A stretch of 64,000 nucleotides of DNA from Lamellibrachia columna (taxonomy: Eukaryota; Annelida; Polychaeta; Sabellida; Siboglinidae). Within the stretch, counting starts at the first letter, position 1; each line of letters opens with the position of its first letter. A program made the translations under genes and the position numbers. Location: the NCBI GenBank assembly GCA_963662155.1, contig OY759271.1:537001-601000 (forward strand), in the 5' to 3' direction. The notes below the pieces were generated by a model that saw nothing but the letters and a program-made list of their open reading frames with translations, was not told where the DNA came from and did no database searches. This document shows, one piece after another, positions 34,141 through 47,156 of this stretch.

Positions 34141-34880
34141 AATCTGACAGACCCATAGATTATGTGCAAATCCACCCCCATCTTAGGGTATTGTGAATGT
34201 TTATCTCACCAGATTCATCGTACGGATCGTTGGAAGTTCGATGCCATTAGATAACTTCATTATTTTCCGTCGCATTTGTAACAAGAGAACATCGTCACAC
34301 GAGAGCTCAACGAAACGCGGCCTGCTCCGTCCGACGTCATGAGTCGCACCATATATAAGTTAACGTTTCCGCCTGATTGTATCCCTACCAATATTATCTG
34401 GACAATATCCTATCTTTAAATACATGGACTATATTCCGGAAATACTGTTTATTAGACAAAATATATCCTGGATATTGTTCTTCTACTGCTTTATATATAC
34501 AGAATGTCTGCAAATTGTCCAGTTACTGAGGTTTATTTTGACTGTCTTTGGAGACGTACAATGAATTACAGTTAGTAATTTATTATTTAAGCATTCACAT
34601 CAGTCAAAAATGCAAATTGCTGGCCCAGTAATTTGAGTTAATAAAAAAATTAAAGTGGCTCCTCGAATTTTACTATTAAATTCATGTATCTCATGACCCT
34701 ATTGTCTTATCAACTTATGCTCTTATTGCATGCCATGATTTTGTCTATCCATTATACACTTTTGATTGGTCGATGTATGTATAATTATTATAATTTGTAT
34801 TTACGGATGTAAGAATTATTAGGAGTTGTTATTTTTTCTTAAATAAAAGCATTCCTCTTCACATAACAGGCGGGTCCACA

Positions 34881-37800
34881 CTAACAACAAAGAGGTGCCC
34901 AGTTTCCCAATAAAACACCAAGAATAGCAACTATAGTTATCCATATTTCCACACAGACAGCACTTTCTAGAAAACAGCACAATGGAAGGTATATAAAAAA
35001 AATTATTACGTAACATTATATATACTAATTTACTTAAATATCTAATGCTTGTAATTCAAGATCCTCTCAATGTGACTTACCAAAGCCGTTACTGTGGATA
35101 TACTGAAGGTGTGGTTCCACGTTCTCTATGGAGATGACCTTGAATGATGCCAAGGGCATCAAGCCAGGCTGTGTGCTGATCATGTCATGGAAATTAGCTG
35201 TGTCCTAACCGTATCCATCCAGACTAATATGACTTTAGCTGTAATCATAATCAATGCTTCAATTTGGATTAATTGAAAAGAGAATCAAGCTTTCTCTTGT
35301 ATATTTTATCTTAAATTACACAACTGTGGATATAAGAGTGCATAAACGTTATATAAAAGTGACCTGGTTATCATCATTAAAAAATAGCAACAACACGTTT
35401 TTCAATGCCCCTACTAATATTTTCTTATTTTCTAGCATAAAAAACATGCACACTGTGTTTTATTTATCTGTTTTGTCACGGTTATAACGCAAAGCATGTT
35501 AATCGTGATGACAAGTAAATATAAAGCTTCAGTTATTTTTAATTATTACAACGAATATGGGTATATCAAGGACACATTAGCTATACTTTAATACTTTTTA
35601 CCTTAATACACAAATCTCAAAAACTGCTGTATTTGCAAGATATTTATGAAATACACATCACAGTTTCATTCAAAAGATGACAATTAAAATATGATGAAAC
35701 AACATCCTCATAGAAATAGCGAATTGCTGATGCAATTTTGCTCATTTGCATAACATTTCATTTGTCCATATACTTATACAAAACTATCTCCGCTGCGACC
35801 CCCTAGAGACCACTGATTGGCCGTCACGAGGAGCCTTACCTGCCAGTTCTGTGTCGTGTCATGGCATGGCACACCCCGACCTTGCCTGCCCTGTTGAGTG
35901 CAGCCACCGTATGATTTGCCTGCCAGTTCTGTGCCATGGCATGCCATACCCCGACATTGCCTGTCATATTGAATGGAGCCAATGTGAGCGAAAAATCTTC
36001 CACGGTGAGAGATTTACCTGCAAGTTCTTTCATTGTATGCCACACCCCGACCTTGCATGTCATACTGAGTGCAGCAATCATGAGATATTTAACTGCCAGT
36101 TCAGTGTCATGGCGTGCCACACCCTGACCTTGCCTGTCCTACTGAGTGCTGCGAGTTGATTGCCAATGAAGAACAGGTTGTTCATGACAACATACATTTG
36201 GAATTTGCCTGCAAAGGGGAGAGAATTCAGTGAAGTAGCACGACGTTTTCACCTTACACTAAGCACAAATTTGAATAAAACAGTTGTTTATGGACCTGCT
36301 AAATGGATATATTTAATCCACATCAAAGTACCTCTGTCTGAATGAATCAGTTTAGTCGACTGTACTAAAAAATTCAATTCAAATTTATTGTAACTCTATA
36401 CAATAAGAACAAATACAAAGCAGAGCGAAGTCCTATCTAATCGCATAAAGTGAACAATAGGGGAAGAATAATATGTAATGTTGTACTCCCTTTTAGTTTC
36501 ATCAACTACAGTTTTGAGCTATGGGTGGTTTGGAACATTTGTGTTTGGCGAAATAGATTTGTACTTAGCAGAGACTGAAAACCATATAAAACTGCACGTG
36601 CAGTAATGTTACAGGAACTAGTTGCCCACCCAACCGAATTACGTAGTCGTTGTCCACACGCTCTCTTCATTATAGGGGCATTGTTAGCATACATTGTTAG
36701 CATACTTCAATATAGGGGCTGCCTCTGTGAAGGTACAGAGGCAGTATGCGAAAAGAAGGAAGCCTGGAAAGAAATAGAGAAGACCAAGGAGAGAGGAAAT
36801 CAACCGGATTCAAGGATATACACACATACGCTTTTTTCAATCGTTATATACTATTTAAGACTAACATGACGGACACAATAATAAGGGTGAAGGACATGGA
36901 GTCCGCCAGTTAACCCGTATGACAAGCGGTAATTAGTATACACGGTAATTAACGTCAACCCCACAAAGAATAATATAATGTGACTACGCAACAGGATGAT
37001 GAACAAATCAAAATGGCAGGCCTAACTTAATTTCCAGGTCTATGGCCGTGAATGAAAACCGGTCACATGCATAGACATAACAAACCGCTATCGCCGTATC
37101 TTAATTTACCCATGTTATGGGTGGTCGCATAAGTTTGCAAAGTCAAAAACACGTATAGTGTTTAGGACTTTGCGAACTTATACTACCATCCCTTATTTGT
37201 CTGATGTCTAAGGACATCTTTAAAACAACGATGCAATTATAATACATGACTAATACAATTTCATAAACATAATGCACATAATATAATTCTGAAGTTCTGA
37301 GTAATATCCCAAACAATCACAAATGTACATAGACATGAACGTTGTTTAGACACAAACGTCAACAATTATGTCCAAACCAACGTGTTATTTTATGACTATT
37401 CTGAACTGACGTACGTCGCCTCTAAACAACATACTAACAGAGGTTCAGCCCGTATTTAATTCCTTAGACCTTGATATAATCCCATTCCTTCTACGAGAGA
37501 AGAAGGAACATTCCAGAAATGTTCCTGCATTATCAAACAGCACAATTGAAACACAGTTTCGTCACAGGGATGGAACTTTTGCATACACATTCCTCTTGGT
37601 AGGCGGCGATGCGTTGCTGGTTGACTTCTCAGAGTTCGTTATGAACACCGTAAATATGCGGTAGGTGAAACATAACTATTGGCTTTCCACTTGGAGACAC
37701 TTGCTTTCTTGACGGTCTAATAATGTGGATATACCAAATATGGACCATGCTATCAAGTTCTTCTTAGAAGAGAGAGAAAGATAGAGAAAGTGGAAAAAAT

Positions 37801-40800
37801 AACAATAAATGAAGATACTATTATAACGTACCATAGGCCTGCAAACTAAAATAAATAACGTGCAAAAGTATGATTTCTGATAAGCGGTGTGGTGATCGGT
37901 GTGGTGGAATCTTCGAATCACACACACGCACACGCACACGCACACACACATTTTGCAGAAGTCATCCCAGAAAACCATGTCTATTAATGCTAAAGATGTG
38001 ACAATACTGTTATTGACATTTGTTTATTTCATAGCTACAAACCAACTATCCCAGTAGCGAAAAAACTTTGAGAAGGGAAATACGGAGTTGAGTACGTAAA
38101 CCGTGTCTTTCCGTTGTCCCATAATTAATAATGTCTTATGATACAAGCAACCTAAATAATACAAGTGGTCTTAAATTACGACCGTTCATACAAATTTAAA
38201 TTATTCTATTGGGTCACACCCTCATGAGAAAATGTGACTTCCACATTTTAAAACCAACATTATTATGATAGGTATCATGCCTAATGTATGGAACAATAAT
38301 TTTTTAAGTGTTACGTAGTGGACAAAGGTTAATCGTGGATAGAAATCTATAGCGTTGGTAATTATTTTGACAAAGATGTTTACAACAATGAATTCTGTAG
38401 GTCTGCCCAAGATGGGAGGAACATCGACATTTGGTAGTTTTTGACCTATAACCTGTGCTGTGTCGAAATGCAAGAGAGGAAACAAATAAACCAAAATTAA
38501 TATTTCAGTAGGCGATATATCCAGTAGGCTACATAAACAAAACGTTTGGTCTGAATTATTTGACTGTTATATGTTGCTAGTTGAATGTAAAGCTTGCTTT
38601 TGATACTAATTTATTATATAATTACCATATGTATACATGAATGCATTAAATTGTATTAATAAAAAAAATACATACGACTATTTTCACATCTTAAAATGTT
38701 TTTTACATGATATATATATATATATATATATATATTAGATTTTTTTGAGCTGTAAAATAACTATCCTTTTAGGACAATAAAGTGAATTGGTTGATTGATT
38801 TTTTTATGCATGAATAGTTGGGGCTAATGTCACTGCAATTAGCCTACATTTAAGAATATGGGAATGACTGTTATTTCCTGTTGTATAGTTCGTGGTCATT
38901 ATAAGTTGATAACTGTTATTATACACATGATTGTGCAAAGTTGATTCACCATGCAATTGTGCTTGTTAATTTTTTAGTTGTCCTTGTATTTTTGATTGAC
39001 TGGATCAAATTTGTAAAACATGCTAATGGGTATTGTATGGTATTGGCATTCAGCGTTATGGTGTTGTGTACTGCATATTTTGTACACAGAAATTGTGTTG
39101 TCACATAGTTGTATATTAAAAATGCCATGGCAGCTGCATATTCAGTTCAGAGTGAGTAGACCAACAGGCTTAGGATCCTAAATACTGACAATGCCCCATT
39201 TATATCACACAGTAATGAATTGGGAGAGAATATGTGTATGTATGAGTCATGAATGAATGGGTACAATTTATTAAAATGGCTTTCATAAATATAATAGTAA
39301 TAATTGTATTATTATGCCCAATGATACATGTTTAGCATTGATCATATTTATCCTAGATTGTGAGTGCATTATTTGAGTAGAAGTAAACGTCAAATCAATT
39401 GTCACACAGTTTATTCATGCACACCAGTGCAACAATTTGAAGTCTTACATAACATTACTTATAAGACGATTCAATCAAAGAGTGGGTCTGCTAAGTCAGC
39501 ACAATCGGCAGCGAATACAAATGACAACAAATTAACATAACGAGGCTTAGTGCAATCGATAGTGTCACATCTGGCTAACCAACGATTGCATTGGCATGTT
39601 CTTCTTTCAGGCCAAGGGCTTGAAGTGTTTGACCAAACAGAAATGGTTCGACAACAAGCCTCTTGTACGATGCGCTGCAATGGAATGAATTACACATATA
39701 ATGCAACTGTAAAGCTCTGTGAACAATATTGGATGTGGCGCTGAACAAAATAAATGTTATTATTATTATGATGAGAAATCCTGCACAGCCTAATACAGAA
39801 GAAACATACAATTGACCCAGTAGTCTTCAAGGAATACTGTTAGAATAACACCTCTATTATAAGTGTGTTGCTTTGTAAATTTGTTATTTGAAGTTAGCAA
39901 TGTGTCAATGACATGCAGATTTTTTAATCCATTCGTGGACCTTCATTATTCTGAATATGAAATTCAAATAGGCTATTCACATAGTAGAGAGTTTGAAGTA
40001 AAATAATGTCAGATTTGACGAGCCATTATATTGAGAAGCACTTTTAAAAGACTGCAGTGGTGTTACATCTAGTGAGCATATATCATTAGATTATTCCTAC
40101 TTACACCTTAAAAGCTTCATAATCCAGGTGTTCGTAACACATGATGTACAGAGTTAAAAAAAGAAGTGTGCCATATATTGTACATAAATGTATTCACGTA
40201 TAATTAGATAAATTACCCTTATTTTTGTAACTTACAGAGATGACAATTTCCTCAAATTGTCTGGCACCAGATACAGGGTTTCGGTGGAGTACAACCCTGT
40301 TATGATTGTTGTCTCACATGCCCTCTTTGCCTGTATGAGCAGTGTTTCCACAACCTAAAACGTGAAATGTGTCAACAATAAATTATTTAATAAATACCAT
40401 CTATAAGCAATGCATCATAACCGAAAGGTTATTAAAAAGAAAGGACGGAATAGATAGAACAAATAAAGCACAACGATTTGCATTGTAACGAAACTTAAAT
40501 GTTTTCAAAACCTAACTTCAAAATAGTGTTTTCCATTAAAGTTAGAAGGAAACTGAAATAAAACTTTAGAATTTGACCATTTGTCAACCTCACTTTTGTT
40601 CTGACCCTTCAAAGTGCATGATGTCCGAGGCAAGCCCATAGACACTGATAGATTGGATAAAGTATCGAATGCATACACAACCTGCTATTTACTTTAGTGA
40701 TGCTTTCACGACTTTAATTTGTTAATTTATTTATAATAAACAGAAAAAATATGAGCACAAGAAATAGCTGTGAGGTGGCAATTTTGGCAAATACTGGACG

Positions 40801-42995
40801 AGGTGGGTGACAAAGACAGCGAGGTGGCCCACCGGCATAAGTGAAAATCTACCATATATTTCAAGAGCAAATGTTTCACTATAACATACCTCAATAGCAT
40901 TGTTTGGTATCTTACCCCAGGACATGCAGAGGCAAGGGCAGCATAGTCGGTCAATAGTCTAAGGCGTTGTCCCCTCAGTGCTGCACAGTGTCGTGCATAC
41001 TTCGCTGGAACGCGGCCTGCCCTAAAAACAGATCAAATATCATTTGTAGAGATACATAGCACTTAGTTTGATGTATAAATATAAATGTGACTGCAATTCC
41101 TACAATGTATACGTAAAAGCAATTTGACAACACTACTTTTGTTTTAAAGAATGATCATTATTTTTGTGTAAGATCTTGAGGCTCCTGTCTGCACTCCTTA
41201 TAATTATAGGAGTTATAGTGTACATTTAGTAAAAATTGTGTCTTGCCTCTCAAGCCGTGAATTATAGTCAGGCTAACGAAAATGTTACCATGGATTGCTC
41301 CCACTAAGAGCGATGAAAATCAGGCATGACTTTAAGTAACAGTTACAACAAAAATAATGCATATTAAACTTGAACACTTGATGGAAAATATCCCCCTATG
41401 CATACAATAAGAAAATATAACTTAATTCTTCAGAATAAAATTTTTTTTTCTCGGACCTCCAAAAATCCATTTCTACACTTTTTTGGACATTGGTCCTATA
41501 GATGCTACATGGTGATGGCTTGTTTTGAAATTTAAAGCCTGAAGATTCTAATTATAATATATATTATAATAGCTAACTTACTTGGGTTCTTGGAATGTGA
41601 ACATGTCATGAAGGTCGCTGAGCACAATGTCCCTCACCTGTAAACACATATAAAATTTAACATCTTATAATTTCAAACCCTGCAAAATTCCATTAATATG
41701 TGATTGCTGTATTATAGAGTGACATTTGCAGACATGTATTTTAATAGTTACATTTCTACATGAAAATGAGGGATATGCAAATGATTTAGGGATGATAGAA
41801 TACATAATTTGCATGATAGATGTCCATACTAATATTGATGGAAAGTTCATCAAAATCCATAAAATATTAGCTAAGTTACGAAGTGTTTGATTTTGCCATT
41901 TTACGGTTACCATTATTGTCTTAAGTATTGCTACCTTATCAGCAAACTGTCTCTTTGTGCATGTTGTAATGAGAGCGTAGGCCTCTTGTACATGTGGGGC
42001 AACTTTGTCAGGATTCCACTCCACCAAGTCATCATCCAGTGAAAGAAAATCTGAAACAAAATCATGGGATTTGTACATGTAAAAGAACAGGTGACAATAT
42101 TGAAAACAAATAGCTTTAAAAAATCATTTGCACACTGTATTAGATAATTCACTACAAACGCTGGGCTCTAAATTAATGATACCAGTTGTCAGAAAATGTC
42201 TTTTTTATTATAACTGCCTGCGGACAAGTAGATTATTTGATGTATTTCTAGCCCTTGACAAGTGTAGACTTACAGTAAACCTCACATAAGTCGGAATCAA
42301 AGGGACCAAGCGATTTAATCCGAGTTAGGTGAAGATCCGACTTAGACATAGATTTCGTATGGGAAATAAATACATTCCAAGTCGGAATTGTGTCCAAGCT
42401 GAGCGAAGATACGACTTAGGAGAATCTGACGTATGCAAGGTTGACTGTATTTATAGTTATAAAGAAGAATGTTGGATAGTACTTACCTATCTGTCAAAAA
42501 TATACTATAAAAATCTGTGGTCTTAAACTAAACATGCAACAGAATGAACGTTAAAGTGACCCGTCACAACAAAAGGTTAGATGAACATAAACTTAAGTCT
42601 AATTTGCAACAACAAAGCAACAATTTGTCTGCAAACAAAAACAATAGGTGCTGCATCAACTCGTTATCAGATTTATTGGCGCAAAAATTATCACTTTCAC
42701 CAAAGTGTGTTATCGCGGCATGTCAAAAGCCCGATATTTATTCCTGTTGTTGAATTGGACAAAAATGCACCAAAACAAAAAACAAATTGATTAAGCACCT
42801 TTAATTAGGATACGTACCTAAGCACATGTGATCTGTTTGTTTGGAAATCGCCTGCATAATGATGCACAAAGACATTTTAGTCATAATGACAAGAAAAATA
42901 ATTTCTCACTATTGTGTTATGAAAAAAATAAAACTTCAAACTACAAAACAGACATTTACCTTAACATAGCACTTTTTCTGTGAGAAGTCAGTCAT
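34881..42995 (-). CDS. nine-exon gene of unknown function, 254 codons
   Basis: Exons (minus): 42,995-42,960; 42,851-42,818; 42,050-41,935; 41,637-41,582; 41,021-40,916; 40,354-40,236; 39,674-39,580; 35,197-35,081; 34,966-34,881. Every border is AG/GT and every phase fits. The product starts MTDFSQKKCYVK, has an acidic FLSLDDDLVEWNPDK, then helical stretches (ADK.VRDIVLSDLHDMFTF, RQR-rich LRGQRLRLLTDYAALASA, VVETLLIQAKRACETT), a LQALGLKEEHANAIV segment and a hydrophobic end (IWITIVAILGVLL). The ALGLKEEHA segment faintly recalls the mid-region of COMMD proteins; I would not name it so. Long intron at 35.2-39.6 kb. The last exon and the GTTAGC donor after exon 7 are the least certain parts. Confidence 0.55.
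35840..36160 (+). repeat. four imperfect ~75-100-base tandem units
   Basis: Units begin at 35,840, 35,918, 36,017 and 36,092 with CTGCCAGTTCTGTG-like sequence, followed by ATGGC.TGCCACACCCCGACCTTGCCTGTC..TTGAGTGCAGCC pieces. The plus frame stays open for 137 codons and repeats C.GM.HPDLAC..ECS. The same core (CAGTTCTGTGTCATGGCGTGCAACACCC) also occurs in each R unit. It lies in the long intron of the nine-exon gene; probably non-coding. Confidence 0.75.
36161..39570. other. long intronic/intergenic stretch, no gene recognised
   Basis: No exon could be supported here. Simple items: a LINE-type 3' tail (AATTCAATTCAAATTTATTG, 36,370-36,390), a CA run (37,920-37,950), a TA run (38,710-38,735), and a second LINE-like 3' end with GAATTGGTTGATTGATT (38,783-38,800). 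It forms most of the intron between exons 7 and 8 of the nine-exon gene. Confidence 0.55.
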
Positions 42996-43371
42996 CCTTT
43001 TCACAATCGTGACTCAGATGTGCACACGTGTCTGCAGACCTATCCAAACAAAGTGAAAAATTTGCTGAGCATGTATAACATCAGAGAATGTGGTTTTTAT
43101 TATATTTTGGTGAAAATATTACAGCCTATCCCACCAAAAGAATCAGCATAAATTGTCAACAATTTCCTACATGAAAACATTTCAACTATACCAGTATCTT
43201 TCAATATATTTCAACCACATTGAATATATACGTACACATGTATAATTATCATATGCATATATTTTACATCTACTGTTTATGCCAAGGGACATTAAAGATC
43301 CCACTCGCGTTATATAAATGCGTATTCTTCAATATCATGGCAATTATTAAGTTACACATTAAGTCTAACCT

Positions 43372-44190
43372 CATGCTGCTTGGGAAGTGTGTCATGGTTC
43401 GCAAGTGTCCACGCATTGCAACCTGATCGTACTCGTCACTGGGGAATTCCTCATAACACACAGATGTTGCTGCTGCAATGGCGTAGAGCCCACAATCAAT
43501 GACCTCACTCTGTCGCTGACTGGTGTCAACAACACACCTGATTCTTGAGTGTGTTGTTCACAGCAGTGATGCAATCTGCATTTTGCAGTGCATGTTGACA
43601 CTTCTGTTGAGCGAGTCATAAACGATGACATCTGCATCCACGTGGGGTGGTGGAGTGGCGACAGTTACCCTGTGCAGTTCTCCATCATGCAGTACATGCA
43701 CAAACGGTCCACTCGCAACAGCGAACTGCAGAACGGCACCGAGAACTGGGTTTTGCAAGCCGGCCATTCCAGGAAATTGCTTCTTCAGCAATTGTAGTTC
43801 TACCCATACGTGGTCGTCTGTCAGCAAACTGAACTCATCTAAAACGAAGTCCACACGCTGCTGTTTTGACGAACACACAACCTTAGCGTTCTTGATGTGT
43901 GGCCGCTTGGTTGGCACTGGCAGCAGTGAGGCAGTCATCGCTGGGCGGGTGGTAGTCGAAAGGAGTGCAGCAGCTGGGCGGGTGGTAGTCGTCACGATTG
44001 CAGCAGCTGGACGGGTGGTAGTCGTCACGATTGCAGCAGCTGGGCGGGTGGTAGTCGTCACGATTGCCGTAGCTGGGCGGGTGGTAGTCGTCATGATTGC
44101 AGCAGCTGGGCGGGTGGTAGTCGTCACGATTGCAGCAGCTGGGCGGGTGGTAGTCGAAACGAGTGCAGCAGCTGGGCAGGCAGTACTCAT
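43372..44190 (-). pseudogene. Thr-rich ORF with Ulp1 (C48) protease-like domain
   Basis: The first ~85 codons are 12-residue TTTTRPAAAIV-type repeats. Then VDFVLDEFSLLTDDHVWVELQLL and GMAGLQNPVLGAVLQFAV lead to FVHVLHDGELHRVTV (catalytic His; the usual HW is HR here) and VIVYDSLN (catalytic Asp). TGA at 43,558 interrupts KMQIASLL, yet the same frame continues to DCGLYAIAAATSV with the catalytic Cys at 43,492-43,494 and a RGHLRTMTHFPSSM end. This is the order of Ulp1-like cysteine proteases carried by metazoan transposons. TGA may be a decayed CGA. Likely substrate: SUMO/ubiquitin-like conjugates. Confidence 0.7.
43940..44180 (-). repeat. 36-base coding minisatellite in the Ulp1-like ORF
   Basis: About six and a half units of 36 bases (GTGGTAGTCGTCACGATTGC and neighbours on the plus strand) keep frame and encode a Thr-Pro-Ala-rich, mucin-like linker between the integrase-like exons and the protease-like part. 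Unit differences are few, so the array is young. Confidence 0.88.
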
Positions 44191-44339
44191 TAATTATTTA
44201 GTTAATGATTAGGTGAAGTTAATCACCTCATGCCTGTTATTTGATACAATGGGAAGAAATATGCAGCACCCAACCAAGAGAAAAACAATAAAAAAACATT
44301 ACTAAAAATACATATAAAAAACAGATAAGTTTACTACAC

Positions 44340-45787
44340 CTTCATGAAACGTGCGATCTAAATATGGCTTGAGCTGGCCAAAGTTCACTTTGCGCTTCAA
44401 CAGCACCCCGTCCTTCTCTAAGTATGGACCGAGCCAGTTGGCCTCCAGCTTACCATCTGCATCAGACAAGCATAATGTGATATAGTTAATTAAAATGAGA
44501 CAACTGACATGCATCCTAACATCACCAAAATATGCATATTATTATTTTAATGCTAATAGTAATATGTAAAATAATAATAAGCAGCCAAGTGAGAAGTATA
44601 TTTGTGCCATACCTCATTTATAAATTCACGACCTTGGTCACTCAGGAGGCGTTGTGGTGGCCCGTAGGAATAGAAGAGGTCAATGATGGCAGCACTGACA
44701 TCCCCTGCAGCTTTGCTCTGTCACTGTCAATCAGAATTCATCATTGAACATTATTGTACATTTGCACTTCATACATTTGCCATGATAGATACATATACTG
44801 TAATCCACATATAAAGCATACGTCCAAGAGAAGCAAGGAAGCTAGATAATATTGCCCAAAACAGCATCAATGTTAACACTGTCAAATGCAATAGTATTTG
44901 AAGAAAGTCAGTTCAATTGGTTACAATGAGGGCTGATAACAAAGTTAGCCTATAGTGTCATTTACCATGTCCATAAATGGATGTGCGAAGGTCGGTAATA
45001 AACTGTGCATATAGGAGTGGACACACAATATGATTGAAAGCCAAACAGAACTGTGCAGTGCTATTAGTACCTTAATCGGCCTTGCGAAGACAAACTTAAA
45101 AAACAAATCAGTCGCAGTGAAAATGTATTTACCCCGTTCTGTTTCGAAGTAAGGCCCCATCAGGTCGATACCTACTACATCCCAGGTACCATCTGTTTTG
45201 ATGGGCTGAAGCTCGGGAGCCAGTCTTCATTTTGTGCTGGCATGCGGGCACGCTTTCACCTACAATGTGAAATAGAAAAGAATCAGAAGACATTTTGTTA
45301 AATTCACTATAAATATTATGCAACACAGAATGCAAGTTTAATCACTGAAAAATTAATCATAAGACATTTTGATAAATTCATACAACACAGAATGCGAGTT
45401 TAATCACTGAAAGCCTGAAAAAAATAATCACAATGCTAAATTGTTGACGTCATTACCAGATGATGTAATAGTTTCACCAGCACTAGCAAAGTACAATAAA
45501 GTTATGACATAGTGGCATAGTCTCTGTAACACTACACAGGCTTAACATATCACTCATGCTGTTATGGCAATTTGTACTCCAATTACATTTATAAAGATAG
45601 TATGTTTAACTTACCCAATATATCACATCTTTTGCCATCGTAGTCCAGTTTTTTCAAAGTAACCGCCACGCCCCGATAACCCCCAGTGCCCGGATCATCG
45701 TGGCACTCTCTAAGTGCTGCCTCGATCTCAGTACGGCTGCGCAGTACCAACCGCAGGCCTCCTTTTGCCACAAAACACAACTTTCCC
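44340..45787 (-). pseudogene. Ginger / Gypsy-type integrase-like transposase remnant
   Basis: Exons on minus: 45,787-45,615 (LRECHDDPGTGGYRGV, zinc finger with the second His as Tyr); 45,259-45,071 (ACQHKMK, then after a 1-base shift VVGIDLMGPYFETERGKYIF with the first Asp, and ATDLFFKFVFARPIK); 44,717-44,613 (VSAAIIDLFYSYGPPQRLL, SDQGREFINE, second Asp); 44,456-44,340 (KLEANWLGPY, the GPY/F module, and RKVNFGQLKPYLD). Phases join the first three. The segment that should carry the catalytic Glu is missing between 44,612 and 44,457. It lies directly upstream of the Ulp1-like ORF, as in integrase-plus-protease transposons. Confidence 0.75.
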
Positions 45788-46209
45788 CTGCAACACACAC
45801 TATCCATTAATTAGTGAATATTATATAAATATTCAAAATATATTTTTAACTATTGGAGACAAATAACATGAAGAATGCTTGTCCCAACACTTGTGTGCAA
45901 ATTATGTGCATAAATTGATAAACTCTACATGCAGATGAACGTTCTGCAAATAATTGCTAATATTTCGTAGATCAGTGTGGTACGTGATAATGATAATATA
46001 GTGAACTTAATGCGCCTGCGTCCCCAGGAACCAGCTCATAGAAGTATGTGCAGAAGTGGAAATAGATAACCGAATGTTTCAGTACTTAAGACAAAACATT
46101 TGGTTGCTGACATTTTTTTACTTAGGAAATAATCATTGTATAATTGCTATACTGGATGAAATATACAGATTCATCGTACGATGGTGCTTGTTTTGTTTGT
46201 TTATTTTCT

Positions 46210-46560
46210 AACCTGGAAATTTGCATGTGACTCAATATGATCCGTGCTGCCATGCAGAGAAAGCACATTTGTCAATGTCAATATTAGTTTTGGGGACAAA
46301 AAGTTGTTGTGGCACAGATGATCTTAGATTCCTAGGGATATCTGTAAAATGCAAGAAACTAACCAAGTAGGGTGGTTGTTGTGTAGAAAGGGCCCAATAC
46401 ATAATGGTAGCTAATTTGGTTCGATACACAACCAGAAGACAGTGGAGCTGTTTAAGTAGAGGAAGTGATGTTGAGAAACGAGGGGCTTTGATTACAACAC
46501 ATGCCAAACAATTATGTACTCCTTCAAGTCCTTTTTAGCAACATTGTTTAGCAGTGACTT
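46210..46560 (-). pseudogene. LINE ORF2 extreme C-terminal fragment
   Basis: A minus-strand frame gives LPLLKQLHCLLVVYRTKLAT and MYWALSTQQPPYLVSFLHF, then VPQQLFVPKTNIDIDKCAFS. That is the LPV..R..KL..L.Y..L....P.YL pattern at the end of many CR1/L2/RTE-type ORF2 proteins. No upstream RT motifs remain. Confidence 0.65.
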
Positions 46561-47156
46561 GCAATAGTCAAGGCGACTACACATTATAGGGGACTTGTGT
46601 ACTTCGATTTTGCCATTATAACTATAGTTTTGCCTAAATTTGATACCTCAGTGCTTTAGTTCCATGGCACATACCAGGGTGCTATTTGGCCCTCAAAATG
46701 CGCTAAGATAGAACATTTTTGTAACATAAATATGCCTGGGATCATATTGAATGATGGAACTAAAGCACCGACTCCTGTGACTGAGCACAGCTCAACTCTA
46801 TTTCAGATCCTCCACTATGAAAACAATCTGCGTAAGTCAGCTAAATCAAATATCAATGACTGCACATACCTCTCAAACGAAACTTCTTTGCAGATCGCTG
46901 CACACTGGCTCTAAATGTATTGCTAACGGACGTGTGGCAGAACCCATTTGCAAGGAAATAAAACATGTGATCGAAGCGTGGTGAATCCGCAGTCAGACCC
47001 ACACTGGCCACAGCCACAGGCATCGTTTAAAACTGAAAAATGACTTAACATTGTAGGTATATAATATAAATCACACACGCACGTGCGCGTGCACACAGAC
47101 ACACACAAAACTGGTACACACTCTCAGAGAATACTAATAGCCCAGACACTAAATTT

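Noticed and set aside
36606..36869. 87-codon frame with RSRCPHALFIIGALLAYI
   Set aside because: No splice context and no domain; part of a plain intronic stretch.
43558..43560. selenocysteine or recoded TGA
   Set aside because: No SECIS-like structure is evident and the residue is not a catalytic position; a CpG change is simpler.
43625..44212. 195-codon plus-strand frame with RVVVVTIAAAG repeats
   Set aside because: Antisense to the Ulp1-like ORF, which has recognisable catalytic blocks.
34881..45787. Maverick/Polinton or other large virus-like element joining integrase, protease and the nine-exon gene
   Set aside because: No DNA polymerase B, capsid or ATPase blocks and no terminal repeats are seen; the nine-exon gene starts with its own ATG after the protease.
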